Shown: positions 10,829 to 24,259, numbered from the stretch's first letter. The stretch is DNA of 64,000 nucleotides from Ceratothoa steindachneri (GCA_963969495.1 OZ018329.1:146343502-146407501); one strand, 5' to 3'. A program made the numbers and translations. Notes: generated from the letters alone by a model not told the origin.

Positions 10829-11827
10829 GTGAGTTCTGAGTTGCAAATGTTGTTTACAATTATAGTATTAGTAGTACAGGTTAAGCTCTTATAACGACCG
10901 AATACTAAAGCGTTCGGATCATTGGTCACTATGTAGGCTATATAACGAAGTTAAATAAAGGAAGACATATACATTATACAAACAACAGAGGTTAGTATAT
11001 TGCAATAATTTCATGAGAATCCACATACATATATTCTTAAAGCCCGTTATCATTTACTTGAAGATATTATTGACTAAAAAAATTTCAGGACTAATTAGTA
11101 CAATTATTGATCTATTATATGTAGTTATTAGATGAATTCCTATAACGATGTATTTAGTTATAGTGGCAATATCTGTATATCATTATGTCAAAACTAGCAT
11201 GCCCGCCCGTCAAAAATTTAGGAAATAAAGCTTGATAATGTATATATTCCTAACAATACTGAAAGTCAATATTTTACTATGTAATTCTGACTATGAAGGA
11301 CTAATAATATATTTATGAATTAATGTACCAGTCTTATATAGCTATAGGATATTCATATAGCTACATTTTATATATAAAATTGTATATTCATACCATATAT
11401 TCTCATTTCACTGTGGAAATCAATTTCACTCACAAAAATCACACATTCCACTACCGCAGGTCTAAATTCTTCAGTTGACTTCATTTTAAAGCGGACGCTA
11501 TGCCGAAGTCTTATAGAGGAAGAGAAAGTGACAAGAGCTCTACTAAGGAATAAACTAAACAGCACCTCTTACTTATGTCTTACTGCAGATATTTGGCCAA
11601 CTCGTCACCGTAGTTTTGGGGGCGTTACAGTTCATTGGGTATGTTCAGATTTTGCTCTTTAGGAAATATGAAACTGAAAATTTCTTTACAGTTAGGGAGT
11701 TAGCAGCTCTTGGCTAAAAGCAGACCTATTTGTTGGTGGAATTTATTTCGATTATATTAGTATGTAAAATTTATGGAAACATTTATGAGACAAACATTGG
11801 ACTGTTATTTGTTTGGGGGGGTTTCAG

Positions 11828-13181
11828 CTTGAGGAAGCTGCTCTTGTTCGTCACAATGGAGTATTGGCATGCTGTCGCTTCATAGGAAAACATAACTACT
11901 TCAAGCTTGCTGAACATATGGAGAATATCATCAATGAATACGATATTACCTTGCTGAAAATCACGAGCACCGTCACTGATGACGGCTCTAATTTTGTTAA
12001 AGCATTTACGGAATTTGCAGTCACTGCTGCAAATGTGTCCACAGATTCAGAAGATGGAATCCAGGTAGGTGAAGAAGATCATCAGGGTGAGCACGAGCTA
12101 TAGGATAGTTTCTTAATGAGAAGTGCCTTAGATCAGGAAGAAGACTTTCACCTGACACATGCAGCTTTATCCTACTTAAGCATGTGCATTGTGCTTCACA
12201 CACAATCAGTCTCGTCGCCACAACTGATGCAAAACAGGCACTGAAAATATCTTCTTTTGCAAATATCAATTATGCTGCAATCAGCATTATGGAACAAAAG
12301 CGCTCATCCAAATTCAGCAGAGATTATCAAACTGTTATCAACTGCTCAGCAAAGGTGCCTTGCATTACAAGGTGGAACTCTCTGTTTGATGCATTGTCAT
12401 TACTTTTAAAACACAAGGACAAATTACATTAACTAATGACGTCCCTTGAACTTCCAGTGTTCAGAACTCACGAAATTGAATTTCTTGGGGAGTATGTCTC
12501 AGTTTTGGCTCCTATTGAAGTTGGCAATTGATCGCCTACTGGGAGAACAAAACTGTTTTTTACGGAGAATTACTCCCTACCTTGTTCACTGAGGATAAAA
12601 AGCTGAAGAACCTTCAGTCACGTTCTCTGAAATTTTGCCAACCTCTTTTAAATGCAGTCACTAAGGGCTTTGAAAAGCGCTACCAATCTTATTTGACCTT
12701 GGCAAATGAAGCCAGCGTTACAGATGCCATTATTGCATCAACAACCCATCCATTCTTCAAACTCTGCTGATTAGATATCAGTATTTCATGGGACAGTTCA
12801 AGCCACCAAGACTCTGTTAAAAATATTATGATTCAAGTGATTGAGAATTTAGCAGAGGGATCCGAAGCTGAATCATCCAGTGGTGTATCGGACAGTGACG
12901 ATTATTTTAGATTTACAAAACCCACTCAAACCCGATCAACCGCAGATTTAAAATTGTTCAGTTACCTTCAGTTTTCAAATAAAACTCTTCAAAGTTTAGA
13001 GAGATATCCAAACATAAAAAAGTTATTTATTAAATACAACACCACCCTTCCGTTGTCAGCTCCTGTGGAACGGCTCTTCTGTTTAGGAGGATTGACCTTA
13101 TCTCCAAAACGCAGTTCTTTATCTGACGAAACATTTCATCAACTGATATTACTTAAATGTAAAGCTGATATAAATAGCTAA
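11828..13181 (+). pseudogene. hAT transposase catalytic core and hATC domain, frameshifted
   Basis: An acceptor GTTTCAG precedes LEEAALVRHNGVLACC at 11828. There follow the catalytic block TVTDDGSNFVKAFTEF (about 11966-12015), the C..H block HCASHTISLVATTDA (12183-12230), a KVPCITRWNSLFDA block (12350-12395), and an alpha-helical region. The C-terminal dimerisation domain is at about 13045-13180 (LPLSAPVERLFCLGG, then LSDETFHQLILLKCK). These are the usual hAT landmarks in the correct order. The frame is broken by stops near 12100, 12432 and 12530 and by shifts around 12770-12830, so no full protein can be made. Confidence 0.8.
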
Positions 13182-13493
13182 CTGAAATTTCATTCTATGG
13201 GACTTTCTATTTTTTTGTAGTCTTAAGTCCAATTGTCATAAAATCCTACATTAGTAATTATACTATACAATTTCATTTTAATGGATATTTTTTTTGTTGT
13301 GATACCAATAGTCCTTATCGATTGTCATTATATATCATGTATTTGAAAGGTATTTAAAAATGTATCTAAATACATTTAATGTATTTAAATACTAAATACA
13401 TTTTCAAAATGTATTTACTATCTAAATACATTTTTCTTATGTATTTAATATTTAGTATTTAAATAATTTAAATGTATTTAGTGCCCACCTCTG

Positions 13494-13760
13494 GCGGTTA
13501 GTATAAAGAAAAGTTGACGACCGAAACGGCATCAGGTCCTGGAGCCGGGCATCGTGAATGGAAGATGGAGATTTTCAAGGAATCTTTCTAATGCCTTCCC
13601 AGAGGTGTGGGTGGATTTCTAGAAACTCGAGAGAAATCTTTGCGGGTAGTATAAAGCAAAGATTGAAAACCAACACTGCATCAGGTTCTGGGGGTCGGGC
13701 ATCGTGCCTCGCAAGAAATCAGATATTCAAAGAATCTGCAGATACATAAATCCAACGTTT
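13494..13760. repeat. Two tandem ~148-bp units next to the hAT end
   Basis: TAGTATAAAG..AAAG, GCATCAGGT and CGGGCATCGTG recur in the same order at 13499-13556 and 13647-13706, about 148 bases apart. The first unit begins immediately at the hAT terminus, so the hAT probably inserted into a pre-existing tandem repeat. Confidence 0.7.
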
Positions 13761-14169
13761 TTAATAAAAAAATACTCTTAATCTATTCTATATTTTCCAA
13801 TACATAAAGCCATTATTTGTCGTTGCTATAATGTAATAAGCCTCGGAGGAAAGAAGTTTCATTGCACTGATTCAAGAAATAGATATTACCAAGGATGATA
13901 CTAACTTAACTAAGGTATAAAACAGTGGTTCCAAACGTTCTTTCAGTCGCAACCCATTACCTAAAAGCTTGAAACCCACGTGACCCCCGCCTATCAGTAG
14001 CTTGATTTCCACTTTATTTCATGTGAAGGAAAGGGAAAAATTATCTAACAAAAAAATATTTAAAAATACTGTAATTATTTATTAGCAAACTAAATCACAA
14101 CATTGGTCCAACCTTAATTCACAAAAAGAACACAATTATTCTGACAATAATATCAACATAGGTTTCAAC

Positions 14170-14860
14170 AGCTATCTAGCTCAGCTGGTGGAGGGCCCGA
14201 TGTTGTATTTGGGCAGCAAGCCTTGAAATTCGTGGCGGAGCGTCTGTTAGAGCAAATCTTATGTCATTTCCAAAATCCATTCAGTTCCTATTCTTCGTTT
14301 TTATATTGAAAAAAGTTAAAAATCCTGCCTCACACAAGTAGGTAGAAGCAAATGGAACAAGGATACGTGAGGCTATCATGCTGACTCTCCAGTATGACTG
14401 ATACATAACGCACCAGAACTAGGTCGTTCCTTAGATCCAGAAATTCATCTTGGATCCCACCTGTAAAGCTGGATACATCAAGTGCAGTAAAAAATGGTTT
14501 CCTTACCAGGGCCTCCTGTTCCACTGATAGCTCAGGGAAGTATCGCTCGAATTCCTCTTCTAGAGACAAAATATGTTCACTAACCTCATGCTTGAGGAAC
14601 TGATCCATTTGGACCTGAGACTCAACGATCACTCCACAAAGTCTTTGGAACATAGCGATGTTTCCAAGATTGGTTTTCCGACTCTAGTTCTGCAGTTTGG
14701 AAAGGCCCAGAGACTATCTTGAGAAAAAGAGAATATGTTTTCCTTCCTTGAAGCTACAAATTTAGCTTGTTAAGCTGGACGAAAATGTCGACGAGCTATG
14801 CAACCCTTTTATTCCATGCTTTATCTTCGAAGTGAGCCAAAAGATCTTTCTTATTTCTAG
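14170..14860 (-). pseudogene. ZBED5/FAM200-like hAT transposase, C-terminal part
   Basis: The minus-strand frames give LVDIFVQLNKLNL followed by a QGRKENIF-type stretch (about 14740-14815), then NIAMFQRLC, then EEEFERYFPELS and DEFLDLRNDLVL (about 14400-14560). The hATC end comes last (a TYLCEAGF-like stretch, KNRNRMDF), near 14230-14340. Domain order and sequence style match the ZBED5/FAM200 family derived from hAT-Charlie transposases. Frame changes occur at about 14650, 14690 and 14340. The matching N-terminus lies 6.2 kb upstream on the same strand (21085-21860). Confidence 0.75.
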
Positions 14861-16140
14861 CATGACATTCCAAAGAATTGCGAGAAAGAATGTTTCCAGT
14901 TTTTCAATTTTCTTGCTCAATCCTTCTGCCTCTCGCCTTGTTTTCACTTCCTGTTCGTTGTCAACTGATACAGAATCCAACGAATGTTTTCTTTTCTCGA
15001 AACCACCATACAGAGCATGAACAGCATCAAAATGTGCTGACCATCGTGTGTCAGATAGATGCTTGACCACCAAATGTTTTCGAACAAATGATGTCAATAC
15101 ATTCCATCGATGAGTAGAAGCAGCAACAAAGGAATATAGATGCTGAACAAAATCAAATAATTTTACAGTTTGTAGACAATACTCTGCTGCTTTTACTCCA
15201 ACCAGGTTCAAGCTGTGGCTAGCACAGGGGACATAGATGGCGAACTCATTGATTTGATGAATCCGTGCTTGCAATCCAGTATATAGTCCAGACATATTTG
15301 AGACATTGTCATATGACAGACCACGGCAGTTTGTTAGTCGAATGTTGTTCTCATTAAGAAAATCCACAACAGTGTCTGTTAGAGCCTTTCCTCCATGAGA
15401 AAAGATGGGGATTAACATCAAGAAACGTTCCACAGATTCACAGCCTTCAATGTATCGGGCAGTAAATGGCAATTGATCTGTGTGTGAGACGTCTGGAGAG
15501 GAATCTATACTTATTGAATAATACTTTGACTCTTTTAATTCTTCAAGAATAGTACAAATAACCTTTTGTCCTATTAGTTCAATAAATTCCTCACAAATGT
15601 TTACAGATAAAAATGACTGGTTTCCTTTTCCAGGATTTCCATACAGTTTGGGATGTTCTTCCAAGATAGGGTCAAATTCACTCAACACCTCTAGTATGCC
15701 TAAATATTTTTCATTTTTTTTCTGACCCAATAATCTGATTTTCTCCACGAAATGGCAAACCTCTGCAGGCAAGAAAGCCAATCACAGAAACCACACGTGT
15801 CAACACATTATGCCAATATTCCTGCTCTGAGCGATTTTGTTCAACTAATAAAGAATCTACACTTCCAGTTTCTTTATGCCTAATCAAATATGCCGTCATG
15901 CACTTTAGATTTTCTTCTCCATTTTCATGTTCTACAATAACATTGCTGTGCTTCCAGTCATTGAACCCCGATGTAGCAAAGGGAGATTCTTTCTTGGACA
16001 GTAGGCGACATACAAAGCAGTACAAACGACCTTGGGATGGTGAATAGAGTAGCCATTCACGATTTACTCACTCGCCATTCCGCAGTTCACGTTTGAACAC
16101 ATTATTTGATAAATACTTTGTCTTCATACTCTCTACTTGA
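14860..16140 (-). pseudogene. ZMYM1-like hAT transposase, partial, nested in hAT-Charlie
   Basis: The N-terminal TTF-type region is visible at 15900-16060 (REWLLYSPSQGRLYCFVCRL, then TSGFNDWKH). A long open frame (14762-15781) follows. It contains GKGNQSFLS, SISIDSSPDVSHTDQ (first catalytic aspartate region), CRGLSYDNVSNMSG, FAIYVPCASHSLNLVG and SDTRWSAH. This is the ZMYM1-like lineage of domesticated and mobile hAT transposases. An in-frame TGA precedes VNREW near 16062, and a frameshift near 15775 separates the two parts, so the copy is dead. The C-terminal hATC domain is absent; the sequence passes directly into the ZBED5-like element near 14860. Confidence 0.8.
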
Positions 16141-16399
16141 GCTGTTTTATACACTCTGCATGAGTTTGAAAAGTTGCAATCATGATTCTGACATGATGAG
16201 GGCCCACTACGAATCTAGTAATCTACTTTATTAGTATCATTAAAGTTCCATAGCTCTGGATCTGTCTATTGGATCGGAAACTCCTTTACTGTTACATATT
16301 TGGGTTTGGATTTGAATGTGGATGCTATATATAAAAGAACAGTACTAGTGGCTGAATTTGCAGGAGTGGATGTGTAGTGTGCAATGACTGCACACACAC

Positions 16400-16403
16400 A
16401 AAG

Positions 16404-16451
<48 letters not shown>
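16400..16451. repeat. (GA)n microsatellite with GAAA start
   Basis: GAAAGAAAGA followed by about 20 GA units. Confidence 0.95.
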
Positions 16452-16456
<5 letters not shown>

Positions 16457-16724
16457 AATTTTGCCAGGTCGAAGTGTCAAGGATGAAATGCTAGGACCAA
16501 TAAAGGAAGGTCGTTTGGAGACAGTTTGTGAACCAGCAAAATCTGATTAGAATATATGGATGGAGACCCGACTACTATTAAGGCTATTGCACCCGACTGT
16601 GAAAGCAGATAGGCAAACCGAGTAATTAGAGCTGTCTGGAATGGGGACAAAACCGGCGAAAAAAGATGTTTCGCCTTAATGTAAAATTTGATAAAGGGCA
16701 TCTTAACTTTAAGCAAACGGAGTC

Positions 16725-17310
16725 TCTGTGATAATCCCGCAGGGGAGAGAACCCCAAATTAAGATACGAAGTGGAGAATTTCAGCCAATCACAGGCTAAA
16801 CTCCAACCAATTACAGGATCCGCTGGGCTGACAGGTAGCTAAGCACCGCCTCTGCGACTAAAGGAAGGCGGAGCTACGCGTCGTCTCCAAAATGATGCCC
16901 GGTATAAATAAGAGAACATTTTCATTCAAAGATCATTATCATAATTATTATTATTATTATAGATTATTATTGACCCATTCATTAATTGATTATTAAACTC
17001 TTAATTCACCACTCTGCGAATCTCCATTATTCTTGCTCTTGCCATTATAACCTGATTTAAAATATTCCGTTGCGCAAATTAAATCCTTACCGTAAGTGTA
17101 AACATTTCAAAGTTATATAAAAATACAAGTGTTTAATTCCTTGCACAAAGGAGCTTTTTATTTACCAACCTTTTATCGGTTAATACCCCTCAGAGCGTAC
17201 GTCAAGAAACCTGTAAGCAAGCCACTTTACCAAACCCTTAGAGGATCGCCTTGCAATCAAAACAAGGACTTACGCCAAACCTATAACTGACGACCACATA
17301 ATTGGCGACC
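16725..17310 (+). mobile_element. LTR-like sequence with promoter and primer-site-like end
   Basis: The order of signals resembles a solo LTR. CAAT-like boxes (CCAATCACAG, 16785) come first, then a TATA box in GGTATAAATAAGAG (16900-16913), an AT-rich transcribed part, and an end at CATAATTGGCGACC (17291-17304). ATTGGCGACC resembles the start of the primer-binding region of Gypsy-type elements. No second copy or target duplication was found, so borders are uncertain. Confidence 0.45.
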
Positions 17311-17388
17311 TATAGATGTACGCGAGGATGCTATATCTTAAGGAATGGTATGAGTGGCTAACGTTGCAGGAGTGGATACTGATGTGGA

Positions 17389-17565
17389 CTCTATATTTGA
17401 AGGAATGGTATGAATGAGTGTCGTTGCACCTGTGTTGAACCACTATGTTAATTTTGGAAGTTTTCCAATTTTCTCCTTCTCTTCTGCAGCTCTCTTCCTC
17501 TTCTGTGCTCAACTCAAAACATTACGTTTCATTTCTACTGAAAGGGTTATTCACCTGAAAATATA
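17389..17565 (+). repeat. 177-bp direct repeat, copy 1
   Basis: Runs from TGGACTCTATATTTGAAGGA to GGGTTATTCACCTGAA. It is nearly identical to 18499-18675, 1110 bases downstream. Both copies end at an AT-rich or AT-repeat tract. Confidence 0.9.
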
Positions 17566-17799
17566 TATTAGAAATGTTTATCTAAATGTCTTTTATAATT
17601 AATTACCATTAATTTTGTTTAGGAACTTCATTTTTTGTGAATTAATCATTAATTTTATGTTGTATATTAGGCAACCAGTGGTGGGCTTGGAGTTGAATCA
17701 ATAAAGAGGCTGACTACCTGTGTTTCATAACCCGAAACCGAATAAATACTGTTCGTACAATTTAAAGAAGGACGTGTTCATTATGGGAGCAGAATATTT

Positions 17800-17951
17800 A
17801 AATATTTAGGTCATGTCGCATGCATACTTATATTATATAACTCTACATCCTGGCATAAGACTAAATACTAAGCTGTTTAGTATTTAGTTCCACGCCAAGA
17901 AGAAGAAAGGTTATATAATATAAGTGTGCTTGGGACAAGACCTAAATATTT
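17800..17951. repeat. Imperfect 150-bp palindrome
   Basis: Outer arms 17800-17841 and 17910-17951 pair at about 38 of 42 positions (AAATATTTAGGTC... and CTTATATTATATAAC). An inner stem ACTAAATACTAA / TTAGTATTTAGT closes the middle. This is a fold-back type structure with no coding capacity. Confidence 0.75.
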
Positions 17952-18401
17952 GAATTTTCTTGGAAAATTAAGATATTTTATTGCGAATAACAAAACCTTT
18001 TTGCCTAACGTAACTTAATTTTAAAGACAGGAAAGTGTTTCCAGGAAGGTTCGAGAGGTGTAGAATACGTTGGTATCCTTAAAAATGACCTAATGGTAGC
18101 AAATTAGAAGAAATGGATTGTGGCTTAAACGAAATTTTAACCGTTCTAATTTTTTAACATAGTGTGTGCAACCACATTATCCAATCACAAGTATAATTAC
18201 CAGGCTTTCTTGAAGTTTTGCTGATTGGAGATTGCAAAGATTCTTGTTAGGGCCTTTCAGGTTCAGGTGAATTCCAAAATTGAGCTTTAGCTGCAGCTCT
18301 CTTGTAGAGATCTTCCCATAATCCTATAATGACCCAATAAGTTAGATTACATTTCATTTGTAGCGGTTTATACCCCTAAAAGTGTAAATATTTATTTCTA
18401 A

Positions 18402-19375
<974 letters not shown>

Positions 19376-19863
19376 TTTTAACATCTTAATAATTTTATTT
19401 CAATATTTATTGAAAAACTTCAAGATTTTCAGATTAAAAGAAAAATCTCCAAGACTCCAGAAGTAACTCAAATTTCCAAGAACTTGGAGAACAGGCCAAG
19501 AAGTGGCATTACTGGCCTGTACAACCCTTAAAGTTACCAAAATGTGTCCTACTTTAAGACTCATATCAATATAAATGTACTTTGACTTACATGACCAGTT
19601 ATCACAAAGATATCAATATACTTTAAAACATACATCCTTGAATATTATAAACTTAAGCCTACAACATACAACTTAATGCTCACACGTTGAAATATACATA
19701 TGATAAGTGGGTTTAAAATAATACACAGACTGTACTGTAGTTAGGTCATTAACGTAACAGACACAGTATTACTCTAAATAACAATGACTGTACAAAAACT
19801 TAATTAGGGCCACAAGGTTAATAAATGAAACTTAATGTATACATTCATACTCCTAACTACAAC
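19376..19863. other. AT-rich non-coding stretch
   Basis: No gene, element end or RNA recognised. Confidence 0.4.
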
Positions 19864-20590
19864 ATTACTGTAAAATCTTAAGTATAAACATACTCCTACC
19901 TAACAACCTTAACATAATTTCACGGATGACAAAAGCCACAAGGGTCTATTAAAGGTCATCCGCATCTGTGAAAACTGACCCACAAAATGCATCCATAAGA
20001 TTGTGTCAGATCATGCATCTACAATATACAATTAGAACTATCCACAGGAATGTGTCAAAAACAAAAAGCATCATCATCAAGACCCGTTAAAATCCAAATC
20101 AATCATAATATACACAAAAATAACAAAAAAAAACTGCATCCACAGGAATGAGTCCAGAATAGCCAAACACGTACAAGTAAAGTTAACCCTCCCTCCCTCC
20201 CCATATAATCATCTAATCTGCGTTTCAAACATTCAAGTTTGGACTGTCTACTGTCTCAGATGGCAAACTATTCCAGTAATCTACCACTCTATTGGTGAAA
20301 AAATATTTTCTAACATCCAACCTGTATCTCTGTTTTTTTTTTATTTTTAAGTGGTGACCCCTAGTCCTATTACTACCTTCCAACTCAAATAACTTGCTAA
20401 AATCCAACTTATCCATCCCAGAACAGATTTTAAAAAGCTCAATCATATTTTCCCTCACACATCTTTCAACTGAGAACAGATTTAATACCCTAGTCTATCT
20501 TCATTTTCAAGGTGCTTCAGGGAAGGTATTACAGTAACAACCTTACAGTAAGGTTGTCAGGTAGGAGTGTTTATATTTAAGATTTTACAG
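19864..20590 (-). mobile_element. CR1/L2-like LINE 3' fragment enclosed by an inverted repeat
   Basis: The minus strand encodes the C-terminal end of a CR1/L2-like RT: FKICSGMDKLDFSKLFELEG and NRTRGHHLK, then KYFFTNRVVDYWNSLPSETV (20225-20458). A 3' untranslated region follows down to ATTTCACGGATGACAAA (19917-19933). The same 3' region occurs at 34030-34280. The fragment is bracketed by an inverted repeat of about 47 bases (19864-19911 against 20541-20590, core TAAACA.ACTCCTACCT.ACAACCTTA), which is not expected for a LINE. Confidence 0.7.
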
Positions 20591-20622
20591 TAAGGTCTTT
20601 ACTGTAAAACCTTAAATATATA
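20569..20622. repeat. Short AT-rich hairpin
   Basis: TATATTTAAGATTTTACAGT pairs with the following ACTGTAAAACCTTAAATATA across a small loop, with one mismatch. It partly overlaps the right arm of the 47-base inverted repeat. Confidence 0.7.
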
Positions 20623-20769
20623 TATATAGTTAATATAATAATAAACTTACTTTTGCTAATCACATTCACGAATACACATTTGATACTCCAACCATTACAA
20701 TTCTAAATACAAACTATCTACTGTGTGTTGATACCCAACACTGCCGGTCAGGGCCTTGATCTATCCCAG

Positions 20770-21085
20770 TGGCTTAGCTAGGGTGTCTGGCACTGACCTA
20801 GACTCATCTATGTATACTAGATCCATACACATAAGCCTACATGCAAGTGAGGTGGCAGAGGTGACTGCGATACTAACCCGGGGATACTAAATCAGAGACA
20901 AATCGCAATGTCCACTTGTAACACAAATTTACAAAATAACGTTGGAGCAAGTACTTATAGTTTAATATAGTCTAGACCACTGTGTAGTAGTATTTATTTA
21001 TTGCAAGTCACTTAATATACACAGGTCAACATGAGGCCCCTATTCTCATGGGGACCCCGAGATAGTGCCCATCAGGCCCTTGCGT
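20770..21085. mobile_element. Possible short DNA-element remnants
   Basis: CAGTGGCTTAGCTAGGG (20779) and, at the other side, a GCGTTAAGACGGCCCTAG stretch (21083) look like the ends of short hAT or piggyBac-type DNA elements. They do not pair with each other. Nothing coding lies between them. Confidence 0.3.
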
Positions 21086-21860
21086 TAAGACGGCCCTAGT
21101 GCTAGCTTCTTCACTCTTGAATAGAATCCTGACTTTGATTCCAGCATAGCTGGTGCTCCATCCGTACAAAATCCCCACATGTTTTCCTCCTGAACAAAAA
21201 TTAAAACTCTTTTCATGACATCATCAGATTTTGTAGTGGTTTCAAGTGCACTGCAGAACAAGAATTCGTCTTTCATGTCACCTGAATGAATGTATGCCAC
21301 GAGGACAAGCCAATGACAACATGAACTTACATCGGTTGACTCATCGAACTTAAAGAAGAACAACGGAGAAGCCTTGATTTCGGTCAAAACCTGCTCCTTC
21401 ACATCCATAGATATTTTAGAAATGCGTCTCTATAGTATTATTTGACAGGGCTACTCGCTGCATCTTCTTATCACTGGCTTATCCAAGAATAAGATTTACT
21501 ACTTTCAACATGCAAGGTTTTAGAAGTGTTTCTCTAATCGTATGAGACTTTCTATATTTAGCAATTTCCAATGCAATCCCATATGAGACTTACAGTACAG
21601 CTGAACTTTGCCACCGAAACGACCCATTGGTATCGAGTCTTTGACTTTTGAGACCTCCTTCATGCCGTTTGAAGAAATCCAAATATTTATTTGCGTATTT
21701 TGGATGTTTCGTCTCGATACAGCACTCAGGACAGCATGCCATGATGGCACAAGACACACTCTAGTTTCTCGATGCCGTCGTTGGCGAGTACAGTGGTGAA
21801 GCCAATGTTGAGGTAGAATTCTGAGTATCTGCGCCGTTTAGTCATAGACTCGTCTGTGAA
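21085..21860 (-). pseudogene. ZBED5-like hAT transposase, N-terminal part
   Basis: The minus strand gives a degenerate BED-finger region with KYANKYLDFFKRHEGGLKSQ-like sequence (about 21665-21735), then VSHMGLHWKLLNIESLIRL (about 21530-21600). A long open frame (21085-21408) follows with LFFFKFDESTDVSSCCHWLV (first catalytic aspartate context) and GFCTDGAPAMLESKSGF (second). These are hallmarks of ZBED5/FAM200 proteins derived from hAT-Charlie. The frame stops at 21085 where another insertion begins; the C-terminal half of the same element is at 14170-14860. Confidence 0.8.
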
Positions 21861-22135
21861 TAGAAGAAATTATATTAAGAATAGATTCAATTAAAAAATA
21901 CAAAATAAACTGAAATAAACACATGTCTCTAATCAAAATCTCATACCACATCAGTATGACTGCTAGTCACAACTCCCCTCTACTGCACTAAAAACCGGCG
22001 AGATGCATGAAACAATCACCACAACTTCTCGCTGCCTTATGCCACGCACTTACCACGGCCCCGCATCCCAGTCGCGCGATTCTTCATCGACCAATCAGCG
22101 ACGGGCATGCGACTCACGTTTCGACAACGAGCCCG

Positions 22136-22345
22136 CGCGCGCGCGCACACATACACACAGACGGCACGCGCTACAGCACTATGAGTAACTGAACACACAT
22201 GTTTAATCATAGCTAAACAGACATTCAAGCAGACGTACATGGGCATACACTCACATACTAGACAGTACAGACAAATACATACACTTGCAGACACACATTC
22301 ACACAGGTACATACACTTACAGGCACGCATACAGACACCCCCAAT
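22136..22345. repeat. CG/CA-rich simple-sequence region
   Basis: A GCGCGCGCGCGC run (22132-22145) leads into degenerate CACATACA repeats to about 22330. It lies between the transposase and the right terminus of the hAT-Charlie element. Confidence 0.7.
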
Positions 22346-22534
22346 GTCATCTAATGACATTGAACCGGTGTAACACACTTTTGTTTGTTTTTTGTACTGA
22401 AACAAAAACATATGTAGGAGCATAAAAAATGTAATTAATGTGTTCAAATTAATATTATCCCAAGCAACTTCTAACAAGGCTACGCGACCCCCCAGGCGTT
22501 CTCGGCCCACTGGTTGGGAACCCCTGGTATAGAA

Positions 22535-23060
22535 GTTTAGGAGTAGTAGGTTATTTAAACACGCTTCGTTTTTAATATATGGGAGTGTGAAGATTTCTCT
22601 CTTGTAGTTTGGTAGGCTGGGTAACCAGTGTGATCGTAGCTTCCTCTAAAGTTAAAGGAAATTTAGAGCTGGATTCACAAGGCTTTATTCGGCAGGATCG
22701 TGGACTTGTATTACAAGTAAGAATAAAATTGCTAACTGTTTACCTTTTTAGCGACAAATGGCTGCTCTATATATATTTTTCTTACTAAAACTTAAGTTAT
22801 GCCAAATGAACCAATCAGCGTTAAGCAGATTTTTAATAACAAATTTATGTTTAATTTATTCTATCAGCCTTTAGGACAAATTTTACGTTTTAAACATAAG
22901 TGCTTCAAAAATTGGCCAATCAGCGTCACGATAGATTTTTAGGCACTATTTACGTCCAAACAAATACAAACATAAGCGGCACTGAAATTCATTTTTCCTT
23001 ATTGACGGCTGAGCATACTGCTGTACCTTACGGATAAAGCATTTTTACTTGCTTAGTAAC
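22535..23060. other. Non-coding stretch; short duplication only
   Basis: CCAATCAGCGT plus a GATTTTTA-type continuation occurs twice (22811 and 22916). No gene is recognised. Confidence 0.4.
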
Positions 23061-24259
23061 GGACATTGAGCACCGCTGACGTAGAATGTAGCCTATTCTG
23101 GAAGTCTTTTGGTGAATTTCGCTTCACCCTTCAGAAAGAGTTTAATACTATTTTCTTCACCGAGAATTCATAATTCAATGATGATTTTAGAACCTCACTG
23201 CTCCCGTTCATCGTCCTGCGTGGGAACTTGCATCGGATGTCTGCCATTCATTAATTTCGTCTTAACTATGTCGGCCCCTTGGACTGACATAATTAAGGGC
23301 TTATGCGAGAGCTAGTTTGAGGACTAGCCCACAGCGGAAGCATAAGTCAGAAATTTTGTCGAGGTTAGGGCTAAACTGCGAGTCCCGGACGGAGGAGAGA
23401 TCATCATAGCCAGGGAGACCCGGCCAGCATCATAAAGGGAAGTAACACTCGTCTTTATGTAGTTGAAAGCGGTTTTGGCGTAAGTACCCGAGAAGGGGTG
23501 GCAAAACTTTAGGGGTCGTTGATTCGACAGCTACTGCCATCAAGTCCACCATAAGTCATCCCTCTTTAGGTTCCTACTCGAGATCCACCCCCATCCATCC
23601 ATCCATCCATCACCCATCATCCTGGTAGTAACTAAGCGGGGGACCAACTGAAAAATGGACGGGGGCGTTTACTCCAATATTTGGATTCATTCACGAGCCT
23701 ACCTTAACTAACCGTTACCTCCTCTACCACCTCATAACTTCATTTTTCACCCAAAACACCATAATTTACCTTTGGTTTCAGAAAAGAAGACAATATAAGA
23801 GGACATAGTAAAAGGACGTGGAAGACTATAGAGACCCTCACTAGGACCATCCCCGGAAAAAAAGAAACTCTGCCAGACCCTCTACCTCGAATTAAAGGTA
23901 TCACTGGTGAAGATAATCGAAGTTTCATCTGGGTTCATCGCCTTTTTTACTTAAACAAATGACGTAGACCAGCTCCTATCGAAAGAGGGAGCAGAGATCC
24001 TCAAGACCCCTCCACAAGTGGCAGCCAACCGCAGCATGATCTGTCGCAAAGTGGAAAGCTGGGTAAGTGAACTTACGCCCGAGGAGCTCAAGGAGGAGAT
24101 TACCAAGAGCATTCCCTGGTACAAGTTCGTGAAATAATCAAATTTCGCGAACACACCCACGTATTCAAGATCACATTTGCTACCACGGATATGGCCACAA
24201 AATCGACGCATAAGGGACTACTTGTATTCACATGAGAATACCAGCTGAAATCATCCACC

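Larger units (their letters stand above)
8395..13493 (+). mobile_element. hAT element with intron-containing transposase pseudogene and a nested mariner
   Basis: Both ends are packed with subterminal GTATTTAAATAC-like palindromic motifs (8398-8510 and 13335-13480). The right end finishes ...GTGCCCACCTCTG, the usual look of a hAT terminal repeat (CAGAGGTGGGC inverted). A matching left terminal repeat was not found, so the left border is approximate. Between them lie three transposase exons in the right order: BED finger, N-terminal hAT region, RNase H-like core and hATC domain. A mariner occupies the first intron. The following bases GCGGTTAG (13494-13501) could be one copy of the 8-bp target duplication, but the other copy was not found. 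Confidence 0.7.

Noticed and set aside
14179..14196. TAGCTCAGCTGG, a perfect match to the tRNA/SINE box A consensus
   Set aside because: No box B (GGTTCRANYCC) follows at the proper distance and no cloverleaf can be drawn; the bases belong to the hAT-Charlie transposase 3' region.
22037..22510. 157-codon minus-strand frame rich in Cys and Val
   Set aside because: It is produced by CA/GT-rich simple sequence near the hAT-Charlie terminus and has no recognisable domain.
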